Source: Sphingopyxis bauzanensis
Lineage (GTDB): Bacteria > Pseudomonadota > Alphaproteobacteria > Sphingomonadales > Sphingomonadaceae
Assembly (NCBI RefSeq): GCF_002205675.1
Contig: NZ_NISK01000003.1
Location: 682,001-746,000, forward strand
DNA length: 64,000 nucleotides
Direction of reading: 5' to 3'
In this document: piece by piece, positions 9,584 to 19,565 of the stretch
Position numbering within the stretch: position 1 is the first letter of the stretch
How the letters are laid out: each line of letters opens with the position of its first letter
Notes under the pieces: generated by a model
Seen by the model: the letters and a program-made list of their open reading frames with translations, nothing else
What the model was told of the DNA's origin: nothing
The model's database searches: none
Made by a program: the position numbers and the translations under genes

Positions 9584-11239
9584 GTGAGCGAACGGGAATC
9601 GATGCCCTATGATGTGGTCATCGTCGGTGCTGGGCCGGCGGGACTTTCAGCGGCGATCCGCCTCAAACAATTGGCGAATGAAGCGGGCAGCGAGCTGTCG
9701 GTCTGTATCCTGGAAAAAGGGTCCGAGGTCGGCGCGCACATCCTGTCGGGCGCGGTGATCGATCCCAAGTCGCTCGACGAGTTGCTGCCTGACTGGCGGA
9801 CGCAAGGCTGTCCCATGGCCGAGGTGCCGGTTAACGACAACCAGCATTGGGTGCTGACCAAGACCAAGAAGATCGGGGTGCCGCACATCATCACCCCAGG
9901 GTTCATGCACAACAAGGGCACGTACACGGGCAGTCTGGGCAATCTGTGCCGCTGGCTGGCCGAACAGGCCGAAGGATTGGGTGTCGAAATCTTCCCCGGC
10001 TTTCCCGCCGCGGAAATTCTCTACAATGACGATGGCTCGGTCAAAGGCGTCGCGACCGGCGACATGGGCGTCGCGCGCGACGGCAGCCATAAGGCGGATT
10101 ATGCGCCGGGACTGGAACTCCACGCCAAATATACCTTCTTTGGCGAAGGCGTGCGCGGGCATCTGACCAAAATCCTGAAGCCGCAATTCGCGCTCGACGC
10201 CGATTGCGAGCCGCAGGTTTACGGGCTGGGCGTCAAGGAATTGTGGGACGTCAAGCCCGAGAACCATGCCGAGGGCCGGGTGATCCACACGCAGGGCTGG
10301 CCGCTCGACGAACATGCCAATGGTGGCGGCTTCCTCTATCATCAGGCGAACGGACAGGTCGCGCTGGGTTTCGTGACCTGGCTCAATTACCGCAATCCGC
10401 ACATCTCCCCCTTCCAAGAGATGCAGAAGTGGAAGACGCATCCCGAGATCGCTAAGATTTTGAAGGGCGGCAAGCGCGTGTCCTATGGTGCGCGGGCGAT
10501 CAGCGATGGCGGTTACCAGTCGGTGCCGAAGCTGGCGTTTCCGGGCGGCGCGCTGATCGGCGACAGCGCCGGTTTCCTGAATGTCCCGCGCATCAAGGGC
10601 ACCCACACCGCGATGAAATCGGGGATGATGGCGGCCGAGGCGGCGTTTGCGGCGGTGACTGCGGGACGTGGCAGCGACACGCTGGACGCCTATCAGGCGG
10701 CCTATGACGACAGCTGGGTCAAGAAAGAGCTGAGCGTCGTGCGCAACGTGTTGCCGCTCGTCGAAAAATGGGGTGATCTGGGCGGGACGATCCTGTCGGG
10801 GATCACGATGTGGCTCGAAACGCTCAAGATCAAAGTCCCCTTCACGATGAAGCATCACCCGGACAATGAGAGCCTGTACCGCGCCGACATGATGCCGAAG
10901 CCCGATTATCCCAAGCCCGACGGGGTGCTGACGTTCGATCGGCTATCCTCGGTGTTCGTGTCGAACACCAACCATGAGGAAGACCAGCCGGTCCATCTGC
11001 AGCTGAAAGACCCGTCGATTCCGGTCGCCTATAACCTGCCGCTCTTTGACGAACCTGCGCAGCGCTATTGCCCGGCGGGGGTTTATGAGATTGTCGGCGA
11101 GGAAACGGGTGATCCCAAATTCGTGATCAACGCGCAGAATTGCGTCCATTGCAAGACGTGCGACATCAAGGATCCGACCCAGAATATCAACTGGGTCACC
11201 CCCGAAGGCGGCGGAGGCCCCAATTACCCGAATATGTAA
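9584..11239 (+). CDS. Electron transfer flavoprotein-ubiquinone oxidoreductase
   Basis: A 551-residue membrane-associated flavo-iron-sulfur protein that passes electrons from reduced ETF (fatty acid and amino acid oxidation) to ubiquinone. The FAD-binding motif VVIVGAGPAGLSAAIRL is at the N terminus. The C-terminal 4Fe-4S domain has cysteines in RYCPAGVYE (about 495) and QNCVHCKTCDIKDPTQN (519-525), and the protein ends TPEGGGGPNYPNM as in homologues. The start is GTG at 9584; an ATG six codons later (9602) is possible. The length is standard. The following TPR gene begins at or just before its stop codon. Confidence 0.95.
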   Translation: MSERESMPYDVVIVGAGPAGLSAAIRLKQLANEAGSELSVCILEKGSEVGAHILSGAVIDPKSLDELLPDWRTQGCPMAEVPVNDNQHWVLTKTKKIGVPHIITPGFMHNKGTYTGSLGNLCRWLAEQAEGLGVEIFPGFPAAEILYNDDGSVKGVATGDMGVARDGSHKADYAPGLELHAKYTFFGEGVRGHLTKILKPQFALDADCEPQVYGLGVKELWDVKPENHAEGRVIHTQGWPLDEHANGGGFLYHQANGQVALGFVTWLNYRNPHISPFQEMQKWKTHPEIAKILKGGKRVSYGARAISDGGYQSVPKLAFPGGALIGDSAGFLNVPRIKGTHTAMKSGMMAAEAAFAAVTAGRGSDTLDAYQAAYDDSWVKKELSVVRNVLPLVEKWGDLGGTILSGITMWLETLKIKVPFTMKHHPDNESLYRADMMPKPDYPKPDGVLTFDRLSSVFVSNTNHEEDQPVHLQLKDPSIPVAYNLPLFDEPAQRYCPAGVYEIVGEETGDPKFVINAQNCVHCKTCDIKDPTQNINWVTPEGGGGPNYPNM

Positions 11240-11288
11240 GCTCGCGCGGGCGTTTCTGGCTGTCAGCGCGTTCGCTGTCGCAGCGCCT

Positions 11289-12893
11289 GTGCAGGCTGCG
11301 GACGATGGCGGCGCGGCGCTGAACGCGCTGGTGCGGGCGCGGCTGGCCGAGGCGGGCGGTGAGCCTGCGGCGGCGCTGGCGGCGCTGACCGATGTGTCGA
11401 GCCTGGCGCCCGGCTTGCCCGGGGTGCGCGGGCGGATATTGGAACAGGCGATCGAAGTGGGCGACCTCGCCGCCGCGCGTACGGCGGCGTTGCAGCTGTG
11501 CACCGCGGGTGACCGCCGGTTCGATGCGCAGCTGGTGCTGATGGTCGATGCGATGCGGCGGTCGGACTGGAAGGCTGCGCGCGAATTTATGTCGGGGCGC
11601 GGCGACAAAACGGGCGCCGACACGATCGCGCGGTTGATCCTGCCGACGGTCAATGCGTGGATCGACGTCGGAGCGCGCGAGAAGCAACCCGAACGGCATT
11701 TGCTTGACGTCAGCGGGCGGACGCGGCCCGAACCGGCGCTCACGTTGCAAGTGGCGCTGGTGCATCTGGCGACCAAACGCGCCGATGAAGCGGCGGCGCT
11801 GACCGACGAGATTGTTTTGACCGACCGGACGAGCCAACTGGTCGGGCTGCGGCTGGCTGCGACGCTCGACAAGGCCGGGCAGGGTGATGCGGCGCAGCAG
11901 CTGCGCGGGCGGATCGCACTGGCGGCGGGGCAGCGCGAGGATCCGATGCTGTTGCTGCCCGATCAGGCGGTGACGACGCCGCGCGCCGGGGTGGCGCAGT
12001 GGCTGGGGCTGCTCGCTGACGGGCTGGCGCGGGTGCCGAATGGCAACACCAAACTGCCGCTGCTGTTTTCGCGCGCCGCCTTTTGGCTGAACGATGCGGA
12101 CTGGGCGGTGCTCGCGACGTTGGTCGAGACGCTCGACCGCAATGGCCAGCGCGATGCAGCCGCGGCGTTAATCGATGGCAGGCGCGGCGAACTGCCGCCT
12201 GTGCTGGCGATGCGGCGCGCCGAATTGCTGGCCGATAGTGGCGATCTGGCGGGGGCGACGACGCTGGCTGAGAGCGCCGCGGCGGGTGATACGCCGCGTA
12301 GCTTGCTGGTGCGCCTCGCCGACATTGCGCGGCGCTCGGAAGATCCGAAGGCCGCGGCGCGCGCTTATGAACGGCTGGAGGCGGCGCTGGGCGAGGATGA
12401 GGGCGACCAGACGCTGCGCGGATCGTTGTTGATTGCGCGCGCCGAATTGCTGTTGCGTACGGACGAATGGGACGCTGCGGCGCCGCTGATGGAACGCGCG
12501 GTGGCGCTGCGCCCGAACGATGCCGCGGTGCTGAATTTTGCAGGTTATTCGGCGCTCGAACGGCGCAAGGATGTCAAGCTGTCGCTGGCGCGGATCGAGG
12601 CGGCGTGGGCGCAGGAGCCGCAAAATGCGAGCATCACCGATTCGCTCGGCTGGGCCTATTTCCTGACCGGGCGCACCGACGATGCGGTCGAACTGCTTGA
12701 AAAGGCGCAGCGCGGCGAGCCGACCAATACGGTGATCGTCGAACATCTGGGCGATGCCTATTGGCAAGTCGGGCGCAAGTTCGAGGCGCGGTACAAATGG
12801 CGGGCCGCGGCGCTGCTCGCCGAGGCCGAAATGGCGACGCGGCTCGCGGCGAAGCTGCGCGACGGGCTAACCCAAGCGACGATCGCGCCATGA
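11289..12893 (+). CDS. TPR-repeat protein, probably exported (start uncertain)
   Basis: At least 534 residues, alanine/arginine-rich, with helical repeats. The C-terminal third has typical TPR units (DAAVLNFAGYSALERRKDV, ITDSLGWAYFLTGRTDDAVE, TVIVEHLGDAYWQVGRKFEA). The first standard start is GTG at 11289. Reading the same frame upstream gives a convincing signal peptide, KLARAFLAVSAFAVAAPVQA, from 11238, but there is no ATG, GTG or TTG between the in-frame stop at 11124 and 11289. The real start may be a rare codon (ATT 11223 or ATA 11232), or one base may be wrong near the ETF-QO stop. The stop overlaps the ispE start as ATGA. Probably a periplasmic scaffold; partner unknown. Confidence 0.8.
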   Translation: MQAADDGGAALNALVRARLAEAGGEPAAALAALTDVSSLAPGLPGVRGRILEQAIEVGDLAAARTAALQLCTAGDRRFDAQLVLMVDAMRRSDWKAAREFMSGRGDKTGADTIARLILPTVNAWIDVGAREKQPERHLLDVSGRTRPEPALTLQVALVHLATKRADEAAALTDEIVLTDRTSQLVGLRLAATLDKAGQGDAAQQLRGRIALAAGQREDPMLLLPDQAVTTPRAGVAQWLGLLADGLARVPNGNTKLPLLFSRAAFWLNDADWAVLATLVETLDRNGQRDAAAALIDGRRGELPPVLAMRRAELLADSGDLAGATTLAESAAAGDTPRSLLVRLADIARRSEDPKAAARAYERLEAALGEDEGDQTLRGSLLIARAELLLRTDEWDAAAPLMERAVALRPNDAAVLNFAGYSALERRKDVKLSLARIEAAWAQEPQNASITDSLGWAYFLTGRTDDAVELLEKAQRGEPTNTVIVEHLGDAYWQVGRKFEARYKWRAAALLAEAEMATRLAAKLRDGLTQATIAP

Positions 12894-13741
12894 GCAATGT
12901 GATGCAGGAAACCGGCTGGGCCAAGATCAACTTGGCGCTGCACGTGCGGGCGCGGCGGCGCGATGGCTATCATGAGATTGAGACCTTGTTCGCCTTTGTC
13001 GATGGCGGCGACGGGATCGTGGCCGAACTGGCAGAAGCGAATAGCCTGACGATCGTTGGTGAATTTGCCGATGGGCTCAGTGCAGGCGCCGACAATCTGG
13101 TGCTGCAGGTGCTGACCTTGCTGCGCGCGCGGTACGGCGCCGAGCGGGTGCCGCCGCTGGCGGTGATGCTGACTAAGCGGCTGCCGGTTGCGGCAGGGAT
13201 CGGCGGCGGGTCGGCCGATGCGGCGGCGATGGCGCGGCTGGTGCGAACGCATTTCCTGCCCGAGCTGGGCGATGCGGTGCTGGCGCGGATCATCAGCCCG
13301 CTCGGCGCCGATATCGCCGCGTGCGTTACGAGCGCGACCTGTCTGGGGGTCGGGGTGGGTGAAGAGTTAAGCGCGGTCCCCGAATTGCCGCTGGACGGCA
13401 CGCCGGTGCTGCTGGTCAACCCGCGCCAGCCGGTCGCGACCGGGCCGGTGTTTGCGGCGTGGGACGGGATCGATCGCGGGGAATTGTTTGGCGATCCGGC
13501 GGGGCGGGCGCAGTTGCTGGCGGCGCGCAATGATTTGCAGCGTCCTGCGACGGCGCAATGTCCAGCGATTGCCGATGTGCTGCTCGAACTCGGCGCGCTG
13601 CGGCCGTGGCTCGCGCGGATGTCGGGATCGGGCGCGACCTGTTTTGCGCTGTTCGATTCCGCCGCCGAGCGCGATGCGGCTGCGGTGTCGCTGGCGCAGA
13701 GTCATCCGCAATGGTGGCAAATGGCGGCGGCGCTGCGGTGA
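12890..13741 (+). CDS. ispE: 4-diphosphocytidyl-2-C-methyl-D-erythritol kinase
   Basis: A 283-residue GHMP kinase of the MEP isoprenoid pathway that phosphorylates CDP-methylerythritol at the 2-hydroxyl. Family motifs are WAKINLALHV at the N terminus with RRDGYHEIETLF, the glycine-rich ATP loop LPVAAGIGGGSADAAA and ARMSGSGATCFALF near the C terminus. The ATG at 12890 overlaps the TPR gene stop, and its own stop overlaps the GTG start of the next gene, so the three genes look translationally coupled. Confidence 0.95.
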   Translation: MSNVMQETGWAKINLALHVRARRRDGYHEIETLFAFVDGGDGIVAELAEANSLTIVGEFADGLSAGADNLVLQVLTLLRARYGAERVPPLAVMLTKRLPVAAGIGGGSADAAAMARLVRTHFLPELGDAVLARIISPLGADIAACVTSATCLGVGVGEELSAVPELPLDGTPVLLVNPRQPVATGPVFAAWDGIDRGELFGDPAGRAQLLAARNDLQRPATAQCPAIADVLLELGALRPWLARMSGSGATCFALFDSAAERDAAAVSLAQSHPQWWQMAAALR

Positions 13742-14469
13742 GCGAGGCGTGGCGCCAATTGGGGACGCCGCGCACGGGCGGCATTTTGCTGATCGCCGAT
13801 CATGCGTCGAACCATGTTCCCGATGACATCGACCTCGGCATCGATCCCGCCCTGCTGAGTAAGCATATCGCGATCGACATCGGGGTGGCCGAGGTGGCGG
13901 CACTGCTGGTCGAGAGCGGCGCGGTCGATGCGGCTATCCTGGGCGGGGTGTCGCGGCTGGTGATTGATTGCAACCGCGAAGAAGAGGTGCCGGGGGTGCT
14001 GCCGATTGCTAGCGACGGGCATGCGGTGCCGGGCAATGCGCTGGACGACGCGGCGCGCGAGGCGCGGCTGGCGCGGTTCTTTCGCCCTTATCACGCGCAT
14101 ATTGCCGCGACGATCGCGGCGCATCGCCCGGCGATGATCCTGTCGCTGCACAGCTTCACGCCGTCGCTGGCGGCGCATCCCGAGCAGGTTCGGCCCTGGC
14201 ATGTCGGGGTACTGTATAACGAAGACGACCGGCTGGCGGCGGCGGCGATTTCGGCTTTGGAAGCGGAGGAGATGATCGTCGGCGATCAGTTGCCCTATTC
14301 GGGCAAGCTGCTCAACGCGACGATGAACCGCCATGCCGAGGGTAATGGCATTCCCTACGTCGGGATCGAGATGCGGCAGGATCTGGTCGGCGATGCCGCG
14401 GGGCAGGCGCTGTTTGCCGAGCGGTTGGCGCGCATGTGCCATAAAGTGGCGTTGAACATCGCTGGATAG
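13738..14469 (+). CDS. N-formylglutamate amidohydrolase family protein
   Basis: A 243-residue protein of the FGase family, zinc hydrolases that release formate from N-formylglutamate in histidine breakdown. The motif LLIADHASNHVPDD is near the N terminus; SRLVIDCNREEEVP, ILSLHSFTPSL and HVGVLYNEDDRLA follow; the C terminus has IPYVGIEMRQDLV. No other histidine-utilisation genes are nearby, so the substrate may be another N-formyl amino acid. The start is GTG overlapping the ispE stop by four bases. Confidence 0.85.
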   Translation: MSEAWRQLGTPRTGGILLIADHASNHVPDDIDLGIDPALLSKHIAIDIGVAEVAALLVESGAVDAAILGGVSRLVIDCNREEEVPGVLPIASDGHAVPGNALDDAAREARLARFFRPYHAHIAATIAAHRPAMILSLHSFTPSLAAHPEQVRPWHVGVLYNEDDRLAAAAISALEAEEMIVGDQLPYSGKLLNATMNRHAEGNGIPYVGIEMRQDLVGDAAGQALFAERLARMCHKVALNIAG

Positions 14470-14528
14470 GCGTGTAGAGGCGCTTTCTCTCGCAATAAAT
14501 TGTAATATTATTTCTAGGAAATCAGAAA

Positions 14529-16385
14529 ATGCCTTCTTATCGTTCGCGCACGACCACGCATGGCCGCAACCAAGCGGGCGCCCGCGGGCTGTGGCGCGCG
14601 ACGGGGATGAAGGACGGCGATTTCGGCAAGCCGATCATCGCGGTGGTCAACAGCTTTACCCAGTTCGTCCCTGGCCACGTCCATCTGAAAGATCTGGGCC
14701 AGATGGTCGCGCGCGAGATCGAGGCGGTGGGCGGGGTTGCCAAGGAATTCAACACGATCGCGGTCGATGACGGCATCGCGATGGGGCATGACGGCATGCT
14801 TTATTCGCTGCCGTCGCGCGACCTGATCGCGGATTCGGTCGAATATATGGTCAACGCGCATTGCGCCGACGCGATGGTGTGCATTTCGAACTGCGACAAG
14901 ATCACGCCCGGGATGCTGATGGCGGCGCTGCGCATCAATATCCCGGTCGTGTTCGTGTCGGGCGGCCCGATGGAGGCGGGCAAGGTCGTGCTCAACGGCA
15001 AGACGGTTGCGCTCGATCTGGTTGATGCGATGGTCGCTGCCGCCGACGAAAAATACAGCGATGAGGAGGTGCTGGCGATCGAGCAGGCGGCGTGCCCGAC
15101 CTGCGGCTCGTGCTCGGGAATGTTCACCGCCAATTCGATGAACTGCCTGACCGAAGCGCTGGGACTGTCGCTGCCGGGCAACGGATCGCAGCTCGCGACG
15201 CATGCCGACCGCAAGGAGCTGTTCCTGCGCGCCGGGCGGATCGTCGTCGAGATGTGCAAACGGCATTATGAGGAAGGCGACGACAGCGTGTTGCCGCGCA
15301 ATATCGCGACATTCGAAGCGTTCGAAAATGCGATGAGCCTCGACATCGCGATGGGCGGTTCGACGAACACCGTGTTGCATTTGCTGGCCGCTGCCTTTGA
15401 AGCCGGGGTCGATTTCACCATGACCGACATCGACCGGCTGTCGCGCCGGGTGCCGTGCCTGTCGAAGGTCGCGCCCGCCAAGAGCGACGTGCATATGGAG
15501 GACGTCCATCGCGCCGGCGGGATCATGGCGATCCTCGGTCAGCTCGAGCGCGCCGGACTGCTCCATGCGCATCTGCCGACGGTGCACAGCGCGACGCTGG
15601 GCGATGCGCTGAACAAATGGGACATCTCAAGGACAAACGATCCCGAGGTGCAGAAATTCTTCATGGCGGCGCCGGGCGGGGTGCCGACGCAGGTTGCGTT
15701 CAGCCAGGAGCGGCGCTGGGAGTCGCTTGATCTGGACCGCGAGACAGGCGTGATCCGGTCGGCCGAGCACGCATTCAGCCAGGACGGCGGACTCGCGGTG
15801 CTATCGGGCAATCTGGCGCTCGATGGCTGCATCGTGAAAACAGCGGGGGTCGATGAATCGATCCTGAAATTCTCGGGACCGGCGAAGGTGTTTGAAAGCC
15901 AGGATGCGTCGGTTGCGGGTATATTGACCGGTCAGGTCGTTGCGGGCGATGTCGTCGTGATCCGCTACGAAGGGCCGAAGGGCGGGCCGGGGATGCAGGA
16001 AATGCTGTATCCGACCAGCTATCTGAAATCGAAGGGGCTGGGTGCGGCCTGTGCCTTGGTCACCGACGGACGTTTCTCGGGCGGCACGTCGGGCTTGTCG
16101 ATCGGCCATGCCTCGCCCGAAGCTGCCGAGGGTGGCTTGATCGGGCTGGTCGAAGACGGAGACCTTATCGAGATCGATATTCCGAAGCGCACGATCAATC
16201 TCGCCGTACCGGATGCCGAACTGGCGGCGCGGCGCGCGGCGATGGAGGCCAAGGGCGACGCCGCCTGGCAACCCGCCAGGCCGCGCCCGCGCAAGATTTC
16301 GGTCGCGCTGCAGGCCTATGCCGCGATGACGACGAGCGCCGCGCGCGGCGCAGTGCGCGACCTGTCGCAGCTGAAGGGCAAGTAA
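14529..16385 (+). CDS. ilvD: Dihydroxy-acid dehydratase
   Basis: A 618-residue iron-sulfur enzyme of valine, leucine and isoleucine synthesis that dehydrates 2,3-dihydroxy-isovalerate or -3-methylvalerate to the 2-keto acid. Cluster cysteines are in [10 protein letters not shown] and [32 protein letters not shown] and [20 protein letters not shown] are family hallmarks. The length is that of the long (E. coli-type) enzyme. An AT-rich 60-base gap precedes it and the start follows CTAGGAAATCAGAAA. The stop overlaps the ATG of the lipoprotein gene. Confidence 0.96.
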   Translation: MPSYRSRTTTHGRNQAGARGLWRATGMKDGDFGKPIIAVVNSFTQFVPGHVHLKDLGQMVAREIEAVGGVAKEFNTIAVDDGIAMGHDGMLYSLPSRDLIADSVEYMVNAHCADAMVCISNCDKITPGMLMAALRINIPVVFVSGGPMEAGKVVLNGKTVALDLVDAMVAAADEKYSDEEVLAIEQAACPTCGSCSGMFTANSMNCLTEALGLSLPGNGSQLATHADRKELFLRAGRIVVEMCKRHYEEGDDSVLPRNIATFEAFENAMSLDIAMGGSTNTVLHLLAAAFEAGVDFTMTDIDRLSRRVPCLSKVAPAKSDVHMEDVHRAGGIMAILGQLERAGLLHAHLPTVHSATLGDALNKWDISRTNDPEVQKFFMAAPGGVPTQVAFSQERRWESLDLDRETGVIRSAEHAFSQDGGLAVLSGNLALDGCIVKTAGVDESILKFSGPAKVFESQDASVAGILTGQVVAGDVVVIRYEGPKGGPGMQEMLYPTSYLKSKGLGAACALVTDGRFSGGTSGLSIGHASPEAAEGGLIGLVEDGDLIEIDIPKRTINLAVPDAELAARRAAMEAKGDAAWQPARPRPRKISVALQAYAAMTTSAARGAVRDLSQLKGK

Positions 16386-16771
16386 TGCGGACACTGTGGG
16401 GCTTTGCGGGGCTTCTGCTTCTGGCAGCGTGCGGCGGCGCACCCGACAATGGCGACCTGGCCGAAGCTGAAGCGCGCGGGTCGCGTGAAGCGGCGGTGAA
16501 TGGACGTATCGAGTGCGCGCTGGAGGACGCCAAGCTGTTCGACCGTACTTGCACCGTCGAGGAGATGAGCGGAGTGGACGGGACGGTGCTGGTCGTCGGA
16601 CGTCCGAACGTCGGCTATCGTCGGTTGCAGATCACGACCGATGGACGCGGGGTCGTGTCGGCGGACGGGGCTGAAGCTGCGAAGGTGACGATTGTGGGTG
16701 ACGGCATGATCGAGGTTGCGGTTGGGAGCGATCGCTATCGGTTGCCGGCGAACACGGGTGGTGCGACCTAA
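16385..16771 (+). CDS. Putative lipoprotein
   Basis: A 128-residue protein with a lipoprotein signal peptide ending in the lipobox LLLAACGG, predicting attachment to a membrane through the cysteine at residue 17. The mature part is acidic and contains two further cysteines (RIECALED and DRTCTVEE), about 18 residues apart, that could form a disulfide. The ATG overlaps the ilvD stop (TAATG), so it is probably translated from the same mRNA. No family is recognised. Confidence 0.75.
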   Translation: MRTLWGFAGLLLLAACGGAPDNGDLAEAEARGSREAAVNGRIECALEDAKLFDRTCTVEEMSGVDGTVLVVGRPNVGYRRLQITTDGRGVVSADGAEAAKVTIVGDGMIEVAVGSDRYRLPANTGGAT

Positions 16772-16781
16772 ACATTATCGC

Positions 16782-16810
16782 CATTGCTTCGCTGCGCTCG
16801 CAATGACGGG
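16782..16810. repeat. Half unit of palindromic repeat family A
   Basis: A single arm, CATTGCTTCGCTGCGCTCG followed by CAATGACGGG, matching the right arm of the family A repeats at 5054-5128 and 60603-60678. No partner arm is seen beside it. Confidence 0.65.
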
Positions 16811-16868
16811 TTGAGGCGGTCGAGCGCTTCCACCGCGACTTTTTGGCTGGTCGTGCTAGTCTAAAGCC

Positions 16869-18221
16869 ATGTCCATCCCCGCCGACGCCCCGATCCTGAC
16901 CAGCGCTGCGATGCGCGAGGCTGAGGCTGCCTGCGCCGTCCAAGGAACCCCGCTGTCCGAACTCATGGAGCTCGCCGGTGTGGCGGTGGCCGACATCGCT
17001 TGGCGAATGGGCGCAGGGGCGCCGATCCTGATCCTGTGCGGTCCCGGCAACAATGGCGGCGACGGCTATGTCGCGGCGCGGGTGCTGGCCGCGCGCGGGG
17101 TGGCAGTGCGAGTAGCGGCTTTGGCCGAGCCCGCGACCGATCTGGCGAAGTCGGCGCGCGCTGGTTGGAGCGGTCCAGTCGAAACGATCGATGCCGCGCT
17201 GGCATCCGCGCCGTTGATCGTCGATGCGCTGTTTGGCGTTGGCTTGTCGCGGCCGCTGGCCCACGATCTGACGCTGTTGTTGCGGCGTTTCGTCGGACGC
17301 CGCGTGCTGGCGGTTGACGTACCGAGTGGCGTCGAGAGCGACGGCAATGCCGATTGGATGCCGCCTTTGGCCGCCGATGTCACGCTGGCACTTAGTGCTC
17401 TGAAACCTGCGCATGTGTTGCTGCCCACCGCGCCCGCTTGCGGCCGCGTGCTGCTCGCGCCGATCGGGATTGCCCCGCATGGCACGATGCGGACCTTGCC
17501 GCCATTGAAAGCCGCCACGCCCGCGGCGACCGCCCACAAGTTCAACCGCGGGATGGTGCTGGTGTTTGCCGGGCCGATGCCGGGGGCGGCGGGGCTGGCG
17601 TCGGCCTCGGCGCTACGCGCCGGGGCAGGCTACGTCGTGCTGGAGGGCAGCGAACGCGCGCCGCTGTCGGCGATCATAACTGAGAGCGACGCGCGCTTCG
17701 GCGAACGGCTGAGCGATCCTCGGGTCGGCGCGGTCGTGATCGGGCCGGGCTTTCCGGCGGGCGACGAATTGCTGTTCGATGTTGAGGCGGCGCTTGATTC
17801 GGGCAAGCCGCTCGTGCTCGACGCCGCCGCGATTTCGGCAGCCTTGCCGCGCCTGTGCGAAACGCCCTGCCGGGCGATCCTCACTCCGCATGAAGGCGAA
17901 TTCGCGCGTGCCTTTCCCGAGCTATACGGCAGTAAGATCGACCGCGCGAAGGCGGCGGCGGTGCGCACGGGGGCCGTGGTTATCTATAAAGGCGCCGATA
18001 CGATCGTCGCCGCGCCTGATGGCAGGGTGGTAGCAGCTTGGCCCGGCAGCCCCTGGCTGGCGACGGCAGGGACCGGCGATGTACTGGCCGGGGCGTGCGG
18101 GGCGATGCTGGCGCGCGGCGGCGATGCGTTCGACGCCGCGGTCGCGGCGGTGGGGTGGCATATCGCGCAGGCGGCGCGTATAGGCCGCGGCCTTGTCGCC
18201 GACGATCTGGTTAGGGAATGA
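16869..18221 (+). CDS. nnr: Bifunctional NAD(P)H-hydrate repair enzyme (epimerase/dehydratase)
   Basis: A 450-residue fusion. The N-terminal YjeF_N domain (about 1-205) epimerises damaged NAD(P)HX; it shows ILCGPGNNGGDGYVAARVL and VDALFGVGLSRPL. The C-terminal carbohydrate-kinase-like domain (about 220-450) is an ADP-dependent NAD(P)HX dehydratase; it shows VVIGPGF, ILTPHEGEFAR, VIYKGADTIV and the phosphate-binding motif WLATAGTGDVLAGACGAMLA. The fused order is the usual one in bacteria. It ends one base before the methyltransferase start at 18223. Confidence 0.92.
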   Translation: MSIPADAPILTSAAMREAEAACAVQGTPLSELMELAGVAVADIAWRMGAGAPILILCGPGNNGGDGYVAARVLAARGVAVRVAALAEPATDLAKSARAGWSGPVETIDAALASAPLIVDALFGVGLSRPLAHDLTLLLRRFVGRRVLAVDVPSGVESDGNADWMPPLAADVTLALSALKPAHVLLPTAPACGRVLLAPIGIAPHGTMRTLPPLKAATPAATAHKFNRGMVLVFAGPMPGAAGLASASALRAGAGYVVLEGSERAPLSAIITESDARFGERLSDPRVGAVVIGPGFPAGDELLFDVEAALDSGKPLVLDAAAISAALPRLCETPCRAILTPHEGEFARAFPELYGSKIDRAKAAAVRTGAVVIYKGADTIVAAPDGRVVAAWPGSPWLATAGTGDVLAGACGAMLARGGDAFDAAVAAVGWHIAQAARIGRGLVADDLVRE

Positions 18222-18222
18222 A

Positions 18223-19422
18223 ATGAGCGAAACTGCGCTGATTGAGCGCATCGCCGCGCGCGGCGATGGCGTGACCGGCGATGGCCGCCATGTCGCTGGC
18301 GGCGTTCCGGGCGATCGGGTGCGCGACGACGGGATTATCATCCCGGGGCCGAACCGCGCCGAGCCGCCGTGCCGTCATTTCGGCAAATGCGGCGGGTGCG
18401 ACTTGCAGCATGTTGCAGAGCCCGCGCTCGTCGATTTTGTGCGCGACCGGGTGGTCGGCGCTTTGGCGGGGCAGGAAGTGCCGGTTGGCGAGGTGTTGCC
18501 CGCGCTGCTGTCGCCGCCACAGAGCCGCCGCCGAGCGGCGCTGACCGCGCTGCGCACCGGCAAGCAGGTCGCGATCGGGTTCAACGCGGCGCAGAGCAAC
18601 CAGATCGTCGATATGCGGCAATGCCCGCTGCTGCTGCCCGAATTGTTTGCGCTGATCGCGCCGCTGCGCGACCTGCTGCCGACGATTGCGCAGCAAAAGC
18701 GACCGGTGAAGGTCAAGCTGCAGATGCTCGACCAGGGCGTCGAGGTGATATTGGAGGGCGTCAAGGCCGAGGGTCTTGATGCTGCAATGGCGTTACAGGA
18801 TTTCGCGGGGACGCATAAGCTGGCGCGCTTTGCCGTCGATCAGGGGCATGGGCTGGAAACCCTGTGGCAGCCCGAACCGCCGACGGTCTGCTTCGGTGAC
18901 GTTACGGTCGAAGTGCCGGCGTTTTCGTTTCTGCAGCCGACGAGCTCGGGGCAGGCGGCGCTGGTCGAGGCGGTGGCCAAAGCGATCGGCGATGCCGGGG
19001 TGGTCGCCGATTTGTTCGCAGGGGTCGGGACGTTTGCGCTGTCACTGCAGAAGGGGCGCAAGGTCTATGCCGCCGAAGGCGCGCGGGATGCGATTGCAGC
19101 GTTGAAGGCGTCCGCCAACCGCGTCGGCGCGCTGGTCGCCACCGAGCATCGCGACCTGTTCCGTCGGCCGTTGATCCCTGCCGAGCTGGACCGCTTCGGT
19201 GCGGTGATCCTCGACCCGCCGCGCGCGGGGGCTGAGGAACAGGTGGCGCAATTGGCGGCGTCGGATACGCCGGTGATCGCTTATGTCAGCTGTAACCCCG
19301 CGAGCTTTGCGCGTGACGCGAAGCTGCTGGTCGATAGCGGATATAAGCTCGATTGGGTGCAGCCGGTCGGGCAGTTTCGCTGGTCGACGCATGTCGAGCT
19401 GGCCGGACGCTTTTCGAAATAG
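18223..19422 (+). CDS. 23S rRNA (uracil-5-)-methyltransferase, RumA/RlmD type
   Basis: A 399-residue S-adenosylmethionine enzyme that makes 5-methyluridine in RNA. An iron-sulfur cluster region is visible as CRHFGKCGGCDLQH (about residue 47) with a later cysteine in MRQCPLL. The methyltransferase core follows with FSFLQPTSSGQAALVEA, VVADLFAGVGTFAL and the catalytic cysteine in AYVSCNPASFARDA near the end. The N-terminal TRAM-like domain is short. ATG 18223 follows TTAGGGAATGA. Which uridine it modifies (747 or 1939 type) cannot be settled. Confidence 0.88.
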   Translation: MSETALIERIAARGDGVTGDGRHVAGGVPGDRVRDDGIIIPGPNRAEPPCRHFGKCGGCDLQHVAEPALVDFVRDRVVGALAGQEVPVGEVLPALLSPPQSRRRAALTALRTGKQVAIGFNAAQSNQIVDMRQCPLLLPELFALIAPLRDLLPTIAQQKRPVKVKLQMLDQGVEVILEGVKAEGLDAAMALQDFAGTHKLARFAVDQGHGLETLWQPEPPTVCFGDVTVEVPAFSFLQPTSSGQAALVEAVAKAIGDAGVVADLFAGVGTFALSLQKGRKVYAAEGARDAIAALKASANRVGALVATEHRDLFRRPLIPAELDRFGAVILDPPRAGAEEQVAQLAASDTPVIAYVSCNPASFARDAKLLVDSGYKLDWVQPVGQFRWSTHVELAGRFSK

Positions 19423-19427
19423 TTTTC

Positions 19428-19558
19428 CGCTCCCGCGAACGGGAGGGGCTAGGGGTGGGCACGAGCGAAGCGAGCTTGCAGCCTTGTCCAAGCCCACCCC
19501 GCTGCGACTAGCGAACAAATTCGCAAGTCTCGCTGCCCCTCCCGCAAGCGGGAGGGGA
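19428..19558. repeat. Palindromic intergenic repeat, family D
   Basis: The left arm CTCCCGCGAACGGGAGGGG and right arm CCCCTCCCGCAAGCGGGAGG flank about 80 bases. It fills the convergent gap between the RNA methyltransferase and the minus-strand MAPEG gene. Only one copy of this type is in the window. Confidence 0.75.
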
Positions 19559-19565
19559 TTCAAGT

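Noticed and set aside
14514-15587. 357-codon minus-strand open frame inside ilvD
   Set aside because: Histidine/arginine-rich shadow of ilvD codons with no family signature; ilvD itself is complete.
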